Source of the DNA: Panorpa germanica
Taxonomy: Eukaryota; Arthropoda; Insecta; Mecoptera; Panorpidae
Assembly (NCBI GenBank): GCA_963678705.1
Contig: CAVMBN010000174.1
Span: forward strand, 1 to 64,000
DNA length: 64,000 nucleotides
Reading direction: 5' to 3'
Below, piece after piece: positions 44,221 through 57,589 of this stretch. Within the stretch, counting starts at the first letter, position 1, and each line of letters opens with the position of its first letter. Under the pieces are notes generated by a model. That model saw only the letters and a list, made by a program, of their open reading frames with translations, did not search any database and was not told where the DNA came from. The position numbers and the translations under genes are program-made.

Positions 44221-45616
44221 TTTACATCGGGGCGGAAGCGTTCTTGCTCTAATAACCTAACACTATACCGATTACTACTACACGTATGTGCGTCTGATCG
44301 CTTTCGAATGGTTTCAGATTTTTTATTCATATTTATGTTTATTTTTTCAACTCGCTCAGCTGTGTTTATTCTTTTTAACCACTTTGTTTGTAAATTCTTC
44401 CAATTCTTTACCTGTTCTTGGACTTTAATATTCTTTCCGTCAATGTTATCTTTTAAATCTTTATCATTTTTATTTATTAAACAGTTCATATATCTTTTTT
44501 CATCTTTTTCTGATTCGCCATCATAGAATGCTATCTTTATTTTACATTCCAAAAATATATATTCAATCATTTTACTCACTATTTTAAAATCTAATTTATC
44601 TTGCCCACATGCTATGTATGGTAATGCAATAAATTTCACTTTATTTTCTAACATATGATCCCTTAATTTAATTATTGACGAATATAAATCTGCTTAGAGA
44701 GGTTTCTCGTTACTCCTCTTCTTTGTTACTAAATAATATATAAAACGATTTTCATCTTTTAATATTGCTAATCCCCCCTTTTTCTGTTTCTGTTTCAAAA
44801 GCTGCTCAACTCTACTAAATCTTTCTTTAAATTCAACTGCTATTCCTTGTGACATACGTAAATCTGAGGCTATACAATGACCCAATGCATACTTGCTAGA
44901 TGCATTAAACAAATCTCCCTTATTCAAATTTATTTTGCACAACGTCTCTATCGTTGGAAATCTACTAATTTTCCATTTTAGAAAATCATCAAAACTTTTA
45001 TAGTCATGCCCTATCTTATCAATTCGCTGATTATTTACTTCTCTTTTTTCGTCAATATTTTCCGTTTCAGTACAACCTATATTTGTACCTTTTCTATTCT
45101 TTTCTACGATTTTCCCTGACTTTGATATAATACGCTTTTGCTTTCTAACGATACGATTTACATTTTCTGTAATCATATTATTTATATTTAAATTATCTCT
45201 CTGAAAATCATGTACAGTATTACGATTAATGTCGTAAATAACGTTTCTATATATTAAAATACCCTTTCCAAAATCTACAATTATCCCAAATTTACGAAGA
45301 AAGTCTAACCCAATTATCCCTGTCCAATTTTCCATATTTTCTACAATTTCAAAATCAAAAGTCACATTATCCCCAAATAAATCTAACTTTAATTTGCTTT
45401 TACTAAGTGTATGTATTTTAATATTTTGTGCATCTCGCAAAATATTTTGCGATTCTGTAATTTTTTCCGTTTTTTAACATTCTCTAGTTAGTAGGCTGGC
45501 GCCTGCACCACTATCTATAAGAACGTTGCAATTTTGACCATTAATTATTAAATTAGGAAACCATTGATTATCATGAAATGCCGGTACATACAGAGGTGTA
45601 AAATTACCCTTTTTAC
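44217..45616 (-). pseudogene. Gypsy copy C protease and macrodomain
   Basis: The protease has the DSG motif and the same TAA after LLTREC as in the other copies. The macrodomain is complete in content (GDLFNASSKYALGHCIAS, YYLVTKKRSNEKPL, YIACGQDKLDF). It is interrupted by a TAA at 44694, where copy A has Tyr in 'KPLYADL'. Both TARG1-type catalytic residues, Lys and Asp, are encoded. This is an independent second record of the macrodomain in the family. Confidence 0.85.
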
Positions 45617-46133
45617 TTATTGAATGGCTTCTACGTCTCGGGTAGTGAGTGAAGCCATCAATTCGTTTAAATTATCTTCATAATTATTGGACGCGCGTAA
45701 ATTTCTTTCTTCAACTCCGCTTGGCTTATTTTCGATGCTTTGAATATTTCTATTACTTTGGAAAGTAACTTGTCGCTGATTCCTGGCAGGACTACGGCTT
45801 TCATTATATACTTGCAGGACTCTAACTCTCCCTAATCGGTCATTACTTTGCTTACGGTTTTCATACCTATTTGAACTGCGATTTCTTTGAAATCGATCTC
45901 TTACGTCCTTAACGGGACGTTGAGGACGGCTACGACAGTCTCTCCGAAAATGTCCTAATCTGTTACAATTGTAACACCTTACTCCATCTCTTTGCCTATT
46001 ATTAAACCTTCGGCTTTGTGAACCGCTACGCGAGTTGCTAGGTCGCATAAACGATTGATTATTTTGAGATGCGCGTTTTACATAATAGTGGTCGGCTCTG
46101 TTTATTCGGTTAGTTCCACCTGTAGCAATCTCT
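45617..46133 (-). pseudogene. Gypsy copy C: Gag lacking its N-terminal half
   Basis: Same N-terminal deletion as copy B. It is open from residue MRPSNSRSGSQSRRFNNRQR (46048) through the zinc knuckle CYNCNRLGHFRRDC to the stop at 45617. The -1 frame into protease is again open across the gag end. Confidence 0.82.
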
Positions 46134-46315
46134 CAAATTTCCCTTTATTTTCTTAAATTAAATTTTCCACTTAATGACCTTTTTCTAAATTATTCAAATT
46201 TCTGCCTTTTTTAACATCCCACAATTTTAATATCCCTTTTTAACATATTCCACAATTTTTATATCCCTTTTTTAAAGGACCTCTTTTTTAACACACCCCA
46301 CACCTGACACCAAAA
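46134..46315 (-). other. Gypsy copy C leader with primer-binding site
   Basis: Nearly the same leader as in copy B. The minus strand reads TTTTGGTGTCAGGTGTGGGG directly after the LTR. Confidence 0.72.
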
Positions 46316-47053
46316 TGTAACCCTACCCCTTATATCTACTATCTATATATGGGGGTAGTTACTTATTTTAAGAGAGCGATTCTATAATCCTCTCTAACGA
46401 TAGGTTCTTTTATAGTGATCTGGCTCACCTTGAGTCGGATGACCTGAGCTAATTTTGGATGTCTTATTTATCTATCAGGACTTAGTACTTCTTCTGATAA
46501 TATTACATAAATATATTAGGTTTTACTTACTTTTTGTGTTCTGCATGCTGCTTTCTCTGCTTTTAAACAATCACTTTATTTTAACGCGACACGACCGTTA
46601 AATCTAAGTACTTTACAATTAAAACAATGTATTCATTTACACTTATTTTCTTTATTGAACAATCAATTATTAAATACAATTCTTAAGTAATTCTTTTAGT
46701 AACTTTACATTCTTTAAATTGAAGCGACCGACTAATACCCGAACCACCGACTAAGAGGCGCTTCTCCCTATTTGACGGGGTCTGATTAAACTGACCTTTC
46801 GACTAAGTCTCGACGTACTAACTAAGCTGATCAAGATGGACTGATTTTAGAATCCCTTTTTTCTTAGGTTTGTATAGCTTAAAAAATCTTTGCTTAAACA
46901 TATGAACTCATTTGAACTCTAGCTATGTTTATCTTAAATCCAAATGTCATTTCGTCATCCTTTCTTTGAATATTAGTGTTTGGTTTTAATATAAACTATA
47001 TTTGAAACTTTACGTGCTTTGAATAAAGGATTAGTTAATTAATATTTCGGACA
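46316..47053 (-). repeat. Gypsy copy C 5' LTR (about 738 bp)
   Basis: On the minus strand it starts TGTCCGAAATATTAATTAAC (47053) and ends GGGGTAGGGTTACA (46316). The 5' border is inferred from the TG start and the return of satellite sequence at ACACCTTGCGCG. It has a CATCTTGATCAGC-like stretch at about 46830 and repeated GACTAA words (46725-46815). No gene. Confidence 0.7.
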
Positions 47054-48241
47054 CACCTTGCGCGAGTCACAAGGATGGAATGAAGCTTAAACTCGGCAAC
47101 TATGCCAACACTATACAAGGGGGCATTTATGTTAATGGTTGTGTATTGTGCTTGAGCATGGTATTACAGGATCAATCTTCCAGATCTTCCATGCAAAGAA
47201 ATATGTTATTGACGATGACGCGTTGTTGCAAAACTGTATCTACAGAAGTGGTGCAGGTGATATTGGGGACAATTTCTTTAGATTTAAATATCACTCATGC
47301 TAAGTGCTTACTCAAGTACAAATTACGCTAGAACTGAAAAAATCAAATTTTGATGATTTAAAATTAATGCGACAAACTTCGAGGATTTAAAGTTAATGCG
47401 GCAGTAGGATAAAAGTCTGGAGACGATACCAAATATATTGCTAAAGAGATGAATGCATATATGCATAAGCTCTGGCAAGACAGTTGGGACTTAATACAAA
47501 AAGGAAGACCTACGTATTGGTTTACAAGGACGTTAATATTGCTTTGCAACACTAGTTGTTCCTATCTACTATGTGTGTGATCGGCTCCTGCTACTTTAGG
47601 TGAAAAAAGTGATTAAAAGTAAGAAATTAATTACAGAAAAAAAAATAATAAATTATATAAATACTTTTTCAAACGAAAAGTATTTAAGTTTGTTTAAAAT
47701 TTGTGTTAATTTACCCTAAACAAAGAGTTTTTACAAAAGTTTGACAGTTGGAAACCAGTGTTAAAAACGAATTTTTCATTACGCGTACACGCGGTCTTAT
47801 AAACATAACCTCAAATTTGTAACTTTGATGTGTGATATAAGACATTAATAAGTGCGATAGACAAAAAAAGTGATAATAATTAGGTTAGTGTTAGTGCTAA
47901 AACATCAAGTGGTTAAGAAATTTAAGAAATCAGTAGAGTTTTATAAGTAAGACCTCATATAAACACTACAAATATACGGAAGACAAAAGGTTGCTGCCCA
48001 CTATCAAGTAAGTCGATTAACATTAACTATAAATAATATTAAAACATAAGAATTAGTTTATATAAATGCGTGTTTAAAATAATAAAGAGAGAGCATTAAT
48101 TGATATAAGTGATTAATTAAACAATATATTCGGTTTTCTTGTAAATAGTGATTGATCGTTCATGAACATTCAATGGTAACAAACAAATGGTAAGTAAGTA
48201 GGCATAAGTACAAGTATGTACATGAGATATTTATAGAAATT
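47054..48241 (+). repeat. Satellite unit 9, resumed part
   Basis: The satellite restarts inside the RT region (CACCTTGCGCGAGTCAC) and continues to the next anchor. It has a 4-base insert, 'ATGCTAAGTGC', near 47297 and several private changes in the AT-rich half. Confidence 0.9.
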
Positions 48242-49160
48242 CAGTGTGCCTTTGATAATGTCTAATGGCTAAGTGACCTTCAAAGAATTAGACCGGCAAA
48301 AACCTCTAGGTACGTCTACTGCGCTATGAAGAAATATTTTCATTGTCGAACATTAATTTTACAAACCGATTACCGTTCCAAGAAATGGCAACTATCTAAA
48401 GGTTGTTCTCAGCGATCCGTATTGGGGCCTAAGCTCTGGAACATGGTATTCGACAAAAACTGTGTTTCTCACTCAAAAGGTTGTGTAAGCGTATGTTTTG
48501 CCGACGATAATGTTATCCTTATCGAGGCAAATAATACAGAACAACAAGAAAGCTGTTCTCGACCTGCTATAGATAAAATCTGTAGTTTCTTGAAGCTACA
48601 AAGCTACGAAACAAATATGGTAACAACGAATGATAAACTTGTAACACACCTTGCGCGTGTCACAAAGACGGAATGGAGCTTAAACTCGGCAACTATGCCG
48701 ACACTATACAAGTAGGCATTTATGCCAATGGTTGTGTATTGTGCTTTGGCATAGTACCACAGGATTAATTTTCCGGATCCTCCAAGCAAAGAACTATGTT
48801 ATTGACGATGACGCGTTGTTGCAGAACTGTATCTACAGAAGTGGTGCAAGTGATATTTGGGACAATTCCATTAGATTTAAAAATCACTCATGCACTTACT
48901 TAAGTACAAATTACGCTAGAACTGAAAAAATCAAATTTTGATTATTTAAAATTAATGCGAAAAATTTCAAGGATTTAAAGTTCATGCGGCTGTAGGATAA
49001 AAGTCTGGAGACGATACCAAATATATTGCCAAAGAGATGAATGCATATATGCATAAGCTCTGGCAAGACAGATGGGACTTAATACAAAAAGGAAGACAAG
49101 GACGTTTACAAGGACGTTAATATTGCTTTGCAACACAAGTGGTTCCTATCTACTATGTGT
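48242..49160 (+). pseudogene. R1-like pol remnant retaining FADD and uninterrupted Trp codon
   Basis: 129 codons are open (48326-48715). Unlike all other units the active-site box reads CFADDNVILI, the motif block reads QRSVLGP, and the position of the common TGA is TGG (TKTEWSLNSATMPTLYK). These match the R1 consensus. The unit therefore either descends from an older branch of the monomer or escaped homogenisation. It still has the truncated start and a stop after TLYK. Confidence 0.72.
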
Positions 49161-49825
49161 GTGATCGGCTCCTGCTACCTTAGGTGAAAAAAGTGATTAA
49201 AAGTGAGAAATTAATTACGGAACAAAATTAAATAAATTATATGAATACTTTTTTAAACGAAAAGTATTTAAGTTTGTTTTAAATTTGTGTTAATTTACCC
49301 TAAATAAAGTGTTTTTTCAAAAGTTTGACAGTTGGAAACCAGTGTTAAAAACGAATTTTTCATTACGCGTACACGCAGTCTTATAAACATAACCTTAAAA
49401 TTGTAACTTTGATATTTGATATAAGACATTAATAAGTGCGATAGACAAAAAAAGTGATAATAATTAGGTTAGTGTTAGTGCTAAAACATCAAGTGGTTGA
49501 GAAATTCAAGAAATCTGTAGAGCTATATAAGGAAGACCTCATATAAACACTACAAATATACGGAAGACAAAAGGTTGCCGCCCACTATCAAGTAAGTCGA
49601 TTAACATTAACTATAAATAATATTAAAACATAAGAATTAGTTTATATAAATGCGTGTTTGAAATAATAAAGAGAGTGTATTAATTGTTATAAGTGATTAA
49701 GTGAATAATATATGCATTTTTCTTGGAAATAGTGATTGATCGTTCATGAACATTTAATGGTAACAAACAAATGGTAAGTAAGTAGGCATAAGTACAAGTA
49801 TGTACATGAGATATTTATAGAAATT
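48242..49825 (+). repeat. R1-derived satellite unit 10 (1584 bp)
   Basis: The most divergent full unit. It keeps ancestral-looking codons where other units are mutated and has lost about 20 bp in 'GGAAGACAAGGACG' (about 49092, GRPTYWF region). Confidence 0.9.
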
Positions 49826-51404
49826 CAGTGTGCCTTTGATAATGTCTGGTGGCTAAGTGACCTTCAAAGAATTAGACCGGCAAAAACCTCTAGGTACGTC
49901 TACTGCGCTATGGAGAACTATTTTCATTGTCGAACATTAATTTTACAAACCAATTACCGTTCCATAAAAAGGCAACTATCTAAAGGTTGTCCTCAGCGAT
50001 CTGTGTTGGGGCCTGAGCTCTGGAACATGGTATTCGACGAGAACTGTGTTTCTTACTCGAAAGGTTGTGTAGACGTATGTTTTGCCAACGATAATGTGAT
50101 CCTTATCGGTGCAAATAGTACAAAACAACTAGAAAGCTGTTCTCGACCTGCTATAGATAAAATCTGTAGTTTCTTAAAGCTACGAAACAAATACGGTAAC
50201 AACGAATGATAAACTTGTAACACACCTTGCTCGTGTCACAAGGGCAGAATGAAGCTTAATCTCGGCAAATATGCCGACACTATACAAGGGGGCATTTATG
50301 CCAATGATTGTGTATTGTGCTTCGGCATGGTATTACAGGATCAATCTTTCAGATCTTCCATGCTTAGAACTATGTTATTGACGATGACGCGTTGTTGCAG
50401 AACGGTATCTACAGAAGTGGTGCAGGTGATATTGGGGACAATTCCTTTAGATTTAAAAATCACTCATGCACTTACTCAAGTACAAATTACGCTAGAACTG
50501 AAAAAATCAAATTTTGATAATTTAACATAATGCGACAAATTTCGAGGATTTAAAGTTAATGCGGCTGTAGGATAAAAGTCTGGAAAGGATACCAAGTATA
50601 TTGCCAAAGAGATGAATGCATATATGCATAAGCTCTGGCAAGACAGATGGGACTTAATACAAAGAGGAAGACCTACGTATTGGTTTACAAGGACGTTAAT
50701 ATTGCTTTGCAACACAAGTCGTTCCTATCTACTATGTGTGTAATCAACTCCTGCTACTTTAGGTGAAAAAAGTAATTAAAAGTGAGAAATTAATTACGAA
50801 AAAAAATTAAATAAATTATATGAATACTTTTTCAAACGAAAAGTATTTAAGTTTGTTTTAAATTTGTGTTAATTTACCCTAAACAAAGTGTTTTTTCAAT
50901 AGTTTTACAGTTGGAAACCAGTGTTAAAAACGAATTTTTTATTACGCGTACACGCGGTCTTATAAACATAACCTCAAAATTATAACTTTGATGTTTTATA
51001 TAAGACATAAATAAGTGCGAAAGACAAAAAAAGTGATAATAATTAGGTTAGTCTTAGTGCTAAAACATCAAGTGGTTAAGAAATTCAAGAAATCTGTAGA
51101 GCAATATAAGGAAGACCTCATATAAACACTACAAATATACGGAAGACAAAAGGTTGCCGCCCACTATCAAGTAAGTCGATTACCAATAACTATAAATAAT
51201 ATTAAAACATAAGAATTAGTTTATATAATAGCGTGTTTTAAATAATAAAGAGAGTGTATTAATTGTTATAAGTGATTAAGTGAATAATATATGCAGTTTT
51301 CTTGGAAATAGTGATTGATCGTTCATGAACATTCAATGGTAACAAACAAATGGTAAGTAAGTAGGCATAAGTACAAGTATGTACATGAGATATTTTTAGA
51401 AATT
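49826..51404 (+). repeat. R1-derived satellite unit 11 (1579 bp)
   Basis: Carries the variant block TACCAAGTATATTG, ACAAAGAGGAAG, AAGTCGTTCC, GTAATCAACTCC (50590-50760) shared with unit 3. From about 50890 it has A-type features (CAATAGTTTTACAG), so it looks like a recombinant between a unit-3-like and an A-like repeat. Confidence 0.9.
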
Positions 51405-52960
51405 CAGTGTGCCTTTGATAATGTCTGGTGGCCAAGTGACCTTCAAAGAATTAGACCGGCAAAAACCTCTAGGTACGTCTACTGCGCTATGGAGAACTAT
51501 TTTTATTGTCGAACATTAATTTTACAAACCGATTACCGTTCCATGATAAGGCAACTATCTAAAGGTTGTCCTCAGCGATCTGTAATGGGGCCTGAGCTCT
51601 GGAAAATTGTTTTCGACGAGAACTGTGTTTCTCACTTGAAAGGTTGTGTAAACGTATGTTTTGCCAACGATAATAACTAGAAAGCCGTTCTCGACCTGCT
51701 ATAGATAAAATCTGTAGTTTCTTGAAGCTACAAAGCTACGAAACAAATACGGTAACAACGAATGATAAACTTGTAACACACCTTGCGCGTGTCACAAAGA
51801 CGGAATGAAGCTTAAACTCGGCAACTATGCCGACACCATGCAAAAGGGCATTTATGCCAATGGTTGTGTATTTTGCTTCGGCATGGTATTACAGGAATAA
51901 TCTTCCAGATCTTTCATGCAAAGATTTATGTTATTGACGATGACGCGTTGTTGCAGAACTGTGTCTACAGAAGTGGTGCAAGTGATATTAAGGACAATTC
52001 CATTTGATTTAAAAATCACTCATGCACTTACTCAAGTACAAATTACGCTAGAACTGAAAAAATCAAATTTTGATGATTTAAAATTAATGCGAAAAATTTT
52101 AAAGAATTAAAGTTAATGCGGCTGTATTATAAAAGTCTGGAGACGATACCAAATATATTGCCAAAAAGATAAATGCATATATGCATAAGCTCTGGCAAGA
52201 CAGATGGGACTTAATACAAAAAGGAAGACCTACGTATTGGTTTACAAGGACGTTAATATTGCTTTGCAACACAAGTGGTTCCTATCTACTATGTGTGTGA
52301 TCGGCTCCTGCTACTTTAGGTGAAAAAAGTGATTAAAAGTGAGAAACTAATTATGGAAAAAAATTAAATAAATTATATGAATACTTTTTCAAACGAAAAG
52401 TATTTAAGTTTGTTTTAAATTTGTGTTAATTTACCCTAAACAAAGTGTTTTTACAAAAGTTTGACAGTTGGAAACCAGTGTTAAAAACGAATTTTTCATT
52501 ACGCGTACACGCGGTATTATAAACATACCTCAAAATTGTAACTTTTTTGTTTGATATAAGACATTAATAAGTGCGAAAGACAAAAAAAGTGATAATAATT
52601 AGGTTAGTGTTAGTGCTAAAACATCAAGTGGTTAAGAAATTCAAGAAATCTGTAGAGCTATATAAAAAAGACCTCATTTAAACACTACAAATATACGGAA
52701 GACAAAAGGTTGCCGCCCACTATCAAGTAAGTCGATTAACATTAACTATAAATAATATTAAAACATAAGAATTAGTTTATATAAATGCGTGTAATAAGTA
52801 ATAAAGAGAGTGTATTATTTGTTATAAGTGATTAAGTGAACAATATATGCGGTTTTCTTTGAAATAGTGATTGATAGTTCATAAACATTCAATGGTAACA
52901 AACAAATGGTAAGTGAGTAGGCATAAGTACAAGTATGTACATGAGATATTTATAGAAATT
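51405..52960 (+). repeat. Satellite unit 12, type A (1556 bp)
   Basis: Type A of the higher-order repeat. A 31-base deletion removes the region after the active-site box (AACGATAATAACTAG). It also has GGAATAATC for GGATCAATC and AATTTTAAAGAATTAAAG. The next A unit starts 3143 bp downstream. Confidence 0.92.
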
Positions 52961-54547
52961 CAGTGTGCCTTTAATAATGTCTAGTGGCCAAGTGACCTTC
53001 AAAGAATTACCTGGTAAAAACCTCTAGGTACGTATACTGCGCTATGGAGAACTATTTTCATTGTCGAACATTAATTTTACAAACCGATTACCGTTCCATG
53101 AAAAGGCAACTATCTAAAGGTTGTCCTCAGCGATCCGTAATGGGGCCTGAGCTCTGAAACATTGTATTCGACGAGAACTGTGTTTCTCACTCGAAAGGTT
53201 GTGTAAACGTTTGTTTTGCCAACGATAATGTGATCCTTATCGGTGCAAATAGTACAGAACAACTAGAAAGCCGTTCTCGACCTGCTATAGATAAAATCTG
53301 CAGTTTCTTGAAGCTACAAAGCTACGAAACAAATACGGTAACAACGAATGATAAACTTGTAACACACCTTGCGCGTGTCACAAGAACGGAATGAAGCGAA
53401 AACTCGGCAACTATGCCAACACTAGACAAGGGGGCATTTATGCCAATGGTTGTGTATTGTGCTTCAGCATGGTATTACAGGATCAATCTTCCAGATCTTC
53501 CATGCAAAGAACTATGATATTGACGATGACGCGTTGTATTAGAACTGTATCTACAGAAGTGGTGCAGGTGATATTGGGGACATTTCCATTAGATTTAAAA
53601 ATCACTCATGCACTTACTCAAGTACAAATTACGCTAGAACTGAAAAAATTAAATTTTGATGATTTAAAATTAATGCGACAAATTTCAAGGATTTAAAGTT
53701 AGTGCGGCTGTAGGATAAAAGTCTGGAGACGATACCAAATATATTGCCAAAGAGATTAATGCATATATGCATAAGCTCTGGCAAGACAGATGGGACTTAA
53801 TACAAAAAGGAAGACCTACGTATTGGTTTACAAGGACGTTAATATTGCTTTGCAACACAAGTGGTTTCTATCTACTATGTGTGTGATCGGCTCCTGCTAC
53901 TTTAGGTGAAAAAAGTGATTAAAAGTGAGAAATTAATTACGGAAAAAAATTAAATAAATTATATGAATACTTTTTTAAACAAAAAGTATTTAAGTTTGTT
54001 TTAAATTTGTGGTAATTTACCCTAAACAAAGTGTTTTTTCAATAGTTTTACAGTTGGAAACCAGTGTTAAAAACGAATTTTTTATTACGCGTACACGCGG
54101 TCTTATAAACATAACCTCAAAATTATAACTTTGATATTTTATATAAGACATAAATAAGTGCGAAAGACAAAAAAAGTGATAATAATTAGGTTAGTGTTAG
54201 TGCTAAAACATCAAGTGGTTAAGAAATTCAAGAAATCTGTAGAGCAATATAAGGAAGACCTCATATAAACACTACAAATATACGGAAGACAAAAGGTTGC
54301 CGCCCACTATCAAGTAAGTCGATTACCATTAACTATAAATAATATTAAAACATAAGAATTAGTTTATATAATAGCGTGTTTTAAATAATAAAGAGAGTGT
54401 ATTAATTGTTATAAGTGATTAAGTGAACAATATATGCGGTTTTCTTGGAAATAGTGATTGATCGTTCATGAACATTCAATGGTAACAAACAAATGGTAAG
54501 TAAGTAGGCATAAGTACAAGTATGTACATGAGATATTTATAGAAATT
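52961..54547 (+). repeat. Satellite unit 13, type B (1587 bp)
   Basis: Type B marker changes: GAAGCGAAAACTC, CCAACACTAGACAAGG, CTTCAGCAT and CGTTGTATTAGAAC, all shared with unit 15 and with no others. The RT core has a stop in 'GAGCTCTGAAAC'. Confidence 0.92.
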
Positions 54548-55794
54548 CAGTGTGCCTCTGATAATGTCTGGTGGCCAAGTGACCTTCAAAGAATTAGACC
54601 GGCAAAACCCTCTAGGTACGTCTACTGCGCTATGGAGAACTATTTTTATTGTCGAACATTAATTTTACAAACCGATTACCGTTCCATGATAAGGCAACTA
54701 TCTAAAGGTTGTCCTCAGCGATCTGTAATGGGGCCTGAGCTCTGGAAAATTGTTTTCGACGAGAACTGTGTTTCTCACTCGAAAAGTTGTGTAAACGTAT
54801 GTTTTGCCAACGATAATAACTAGAAAGCCGTTCTCGACCTGCTATAGATAAAATCTGTAGTTTCTTGAAGCTACAAAGCTACGAAACAAATACGGTAACA
54901 ACGAATGATAAACTTGTAACACACCTTGCGCGTGTCACAAAGACGAAATGAAGCTTAAACTCGGCAACTATGCCGACACCATGCAAAAGGGCATTTATGC
55001 CAATGGTTGTGTATTTTGCTTTGGCATGGTATTACAGGAATAATCTTCCAGATCTTCTATGCAAAGATTTATGTTATTGACGATGACGCGTTGTTGCAGA
55101 ACTGTATCTACAGAAGTGGTGCAAGTGATATTAAGGACAATTCCATTTGATTTAAAAATCACTCATGCACTTACTCAAGTACAAATTACGCTAGAACTGA
55201 AAAAATCAAATTTTGATGATTTAAAATTAATGCGAAAAATTTTAAAGAATTAAAGTTAATGCGGCTGTATTATAAAAGTCTGGAGACGATACCAAATATA
55301 TTGCCAAAGAGATAAATGCATATATGCATAAGCTCTGGCAAGACAGATGGGACTTAATACAAAAAGGAAGACCTACGTATTGGTTTACAAGGACGTTAAT
55401 ATTGCTTTGCAACACAAGTGGTTCCTATCTACTATGTGTGTGATCGGCTCCTGCTACTTTAGGTGAAAAAAGTGATTAAAAGTGAGAAATTAATTATGGA
55501 AAAAAATTAAATAAATTATATGAATACTTTTTCAAACGAAAAGTATTTAAGTTTGTTTTAAATTTGTGTTAATTTACCCTAAACAAAGTGTTTTTACAAA
55601 AGTTTGACAGTTGGAAACCAGTGTTAAAAACGAATTTTTCATTACGCGTACACGCGGTCTTATAAACATAACCTTAAAATTGTAACTTTGATGTTTGATA
55701 TAAGACATTAATAAGTGCGATAGACAAAGAAAGTGATAATAATTAGGTTAGTGTTAGTCCCATACAGTCTTGGTGCAGGCCTGGTTCAGTACTG

Positions 55795-56030
55795 TAAATA
55801 TCTGGGCCAAGTATGCACACCAGTCTTGGCCCAGCTTTGGGAATAGCCTGGAATGATAACATCGTGCCAGGCTTGGTTGTCAAGATTGGGCCAAGCTAGA
55901 TCGTCAAGGCTGGGCCATGCTTGATTACCAGAGTTGGGCCAAACTTGATCACCAATACTAGGCCAATTTTGATCCCCAAGGCTAGGCCAAGCTTGATCAC
56001 CAATACTGGGCCAGATTTGTATACCAGTTT
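55795..56030 (+). repeat. Left subterminal 24-bp repeats
   Basis: Runs of 24-base units of the form AAGGCTGGGCCATGCTTGAT plus TACC, next AGAGTTGGGCCAAACTTGAT plus CACC, then three more in register (about 55870-56030). Looser copies lie nearer the end. They are of the kind that bind transposase in several superfamilies. Confidence 0.75.
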
Positions 56031-56616
56031 TGGATTAAAAAAATTTAATAAAAGCGTAAGCTAATTTTAATTAGCGCATGCTTTAAGACACAAATAATTA
56101 CATCCATATACTTAAATTAAATTTATTTAATTATTTAAATTATGAGATAACATTCATATGACATTAATTTTCAAAACATACTAAGATTTATATTTTAGTC
56201 GACATCTTTGTTTATAATAAAATACCCAACATCACAAATATCATTATTAATTGTACTGATAAGAACCTAAGAACTAACAAGTTCAAAATATATTTTTTTT
56301 AAAGTAATGCTTATTTATAATAATAGATGTGATTAGTAATATTTTATTAATAAATATTACTGTATCTAATAACAAGACAGGTACTCTGATACTTGATTTT
56401 CAATTAGCACTTTGTTATAGATATATATCACAAATATTATTACTGATCGTACTGATAAGAACTTAAAAACTAACAAGATCAAAATATATTTTTTAACGTT
56501 ATGCATAGTTAAAATAATAGATGTAATTATTAATATTTAATTAATAAATATTACTATGTCTAATAACAAGGCCGGTACACTGAGATTTACTTCTTAATCA
56601 ACGCTTTTTTCCCATA
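56031..56616. other. Transposon internal non-coding region with a duplicated segment
   Basis: An AT-rich segment occurs twice: about 56240-56400 and 56445-56605. Each has ACTGATAAGAAC, ACTAACAAG, AAAATATATTTTTT, AATAATAGATGT and TAATAACAAG in the same order. The copies are diverged. No gene. Confidence 0.7.
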
Positions 56617-57589
56617 CTATAAGGTAAAAGGCCCAGTTTCTGATAGTATATCATTTTGTAGGCCTTTTTTTCCTCGCTGTGCTCGTCCACCGTCCCTGTC
56701 GCCTGCATCAGATAAAAATTTACTGCCGATAGTCAAAATTTTTATTTTATCCTTTGCATCATGATATTTTGCCTGGATAAATTCTGAAAAAAATGAAATC
56801 GCAATCAGTAAATCACAATTACTTTTCAACTTGAATGTTGCAACTTACCTTCCATCAGTTTGGACGACTCAGTTTGATTGAAAGCTTTCTTACCAACTCC
56901 TTTCATTATTCTTCCACATCCACTGTACTCTAATTGCACATTTTTTTTCAGCAGCTTTGTCATTACCGCTGAAATATCATCTTCATAATTCGTGTGTCCA
57001 GCAGCTACCATCTTGAATATCTCTTTCTACAAATATACGTGTATAATTAATTACCAAGTTATCAATAATCAATAACTATTGATGAATAGTAAACATAATG
57101 CGTACCACGGCATCTTGTGTGTCTTCTTTTGTATTAAGATCCCCTTCAAACTTGAGAAAACATTCAATACTGTCAAACGGTAAATCTTTACCTATTTCTT
57201 TCGAAGCTTGAGTTTTCTCTAGTAATTCCGCTTTGTATTCTACAGCTCGCAAAATCTTGTCGTACCTGTTCGATACCGTTATAGGCTTTGTTTCATTTTA
57301 TCACATTCTCTTACCACGCATTTTTTAATGAATTTTGCAAAACCATCATTGTCGGTTATCCCTAGAAATTGTACGATAACTATAATAGTTTTTCATTGCT
57401 ATCACTGGAATCAAAATATTTATTATTACACACTGATGAACCACCTGGTTCTGGAATGTTATTAGAAACATTGTTTTTATTCACATCACTATTAATAGTT
57501 TGATCACTAACATTTGGTTGAGTAATGTTTGAGTTGGTTAGTTTATTTGAAACTTTGCTTGTTTTGTGTAACGCGTGCCACTTTTTCAA
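56617..57589 (-). CDS. Spliced transposon gene with DUF4806-like domain
   Basis: Minus-strand exons inferred from frame and splice signals: about 57270-57107 (LRAVEYKAELLEKTQA, FLKFEGDLNTKEDTQDAV; donor GTACGC), 57026-56849 (acceptor TTTGTAG; MVAAGHTNYEDDISAVMTKL, VQLEYSGCGRIMKG; donor GTAAGT) and 56783-56617 (acceptor TTTTTTTCAG; FIQAKYHDAKDKIK). The pattern of an acidic FE..L start, a G-x-N-x-x-D-x-I core and a YSG-x-GR-x-x-K end resembles the DUF4806 family, frequent in insect transposon proteins and of unknown function. An upstream low-complexity Ser/Asn segment (57589-57380) ends in a stop and may be another exon or decayed. The start is unknown. Confidence 0.5.

Noticed and set aside
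14811..47053. A single simple insertion into the satellite
   Set aside because: The two satellite flanks are out of register by about 0.85 kb, the two block ends belong to different elements (Polinton and gypsy LTR), and no target duplication pairs them.
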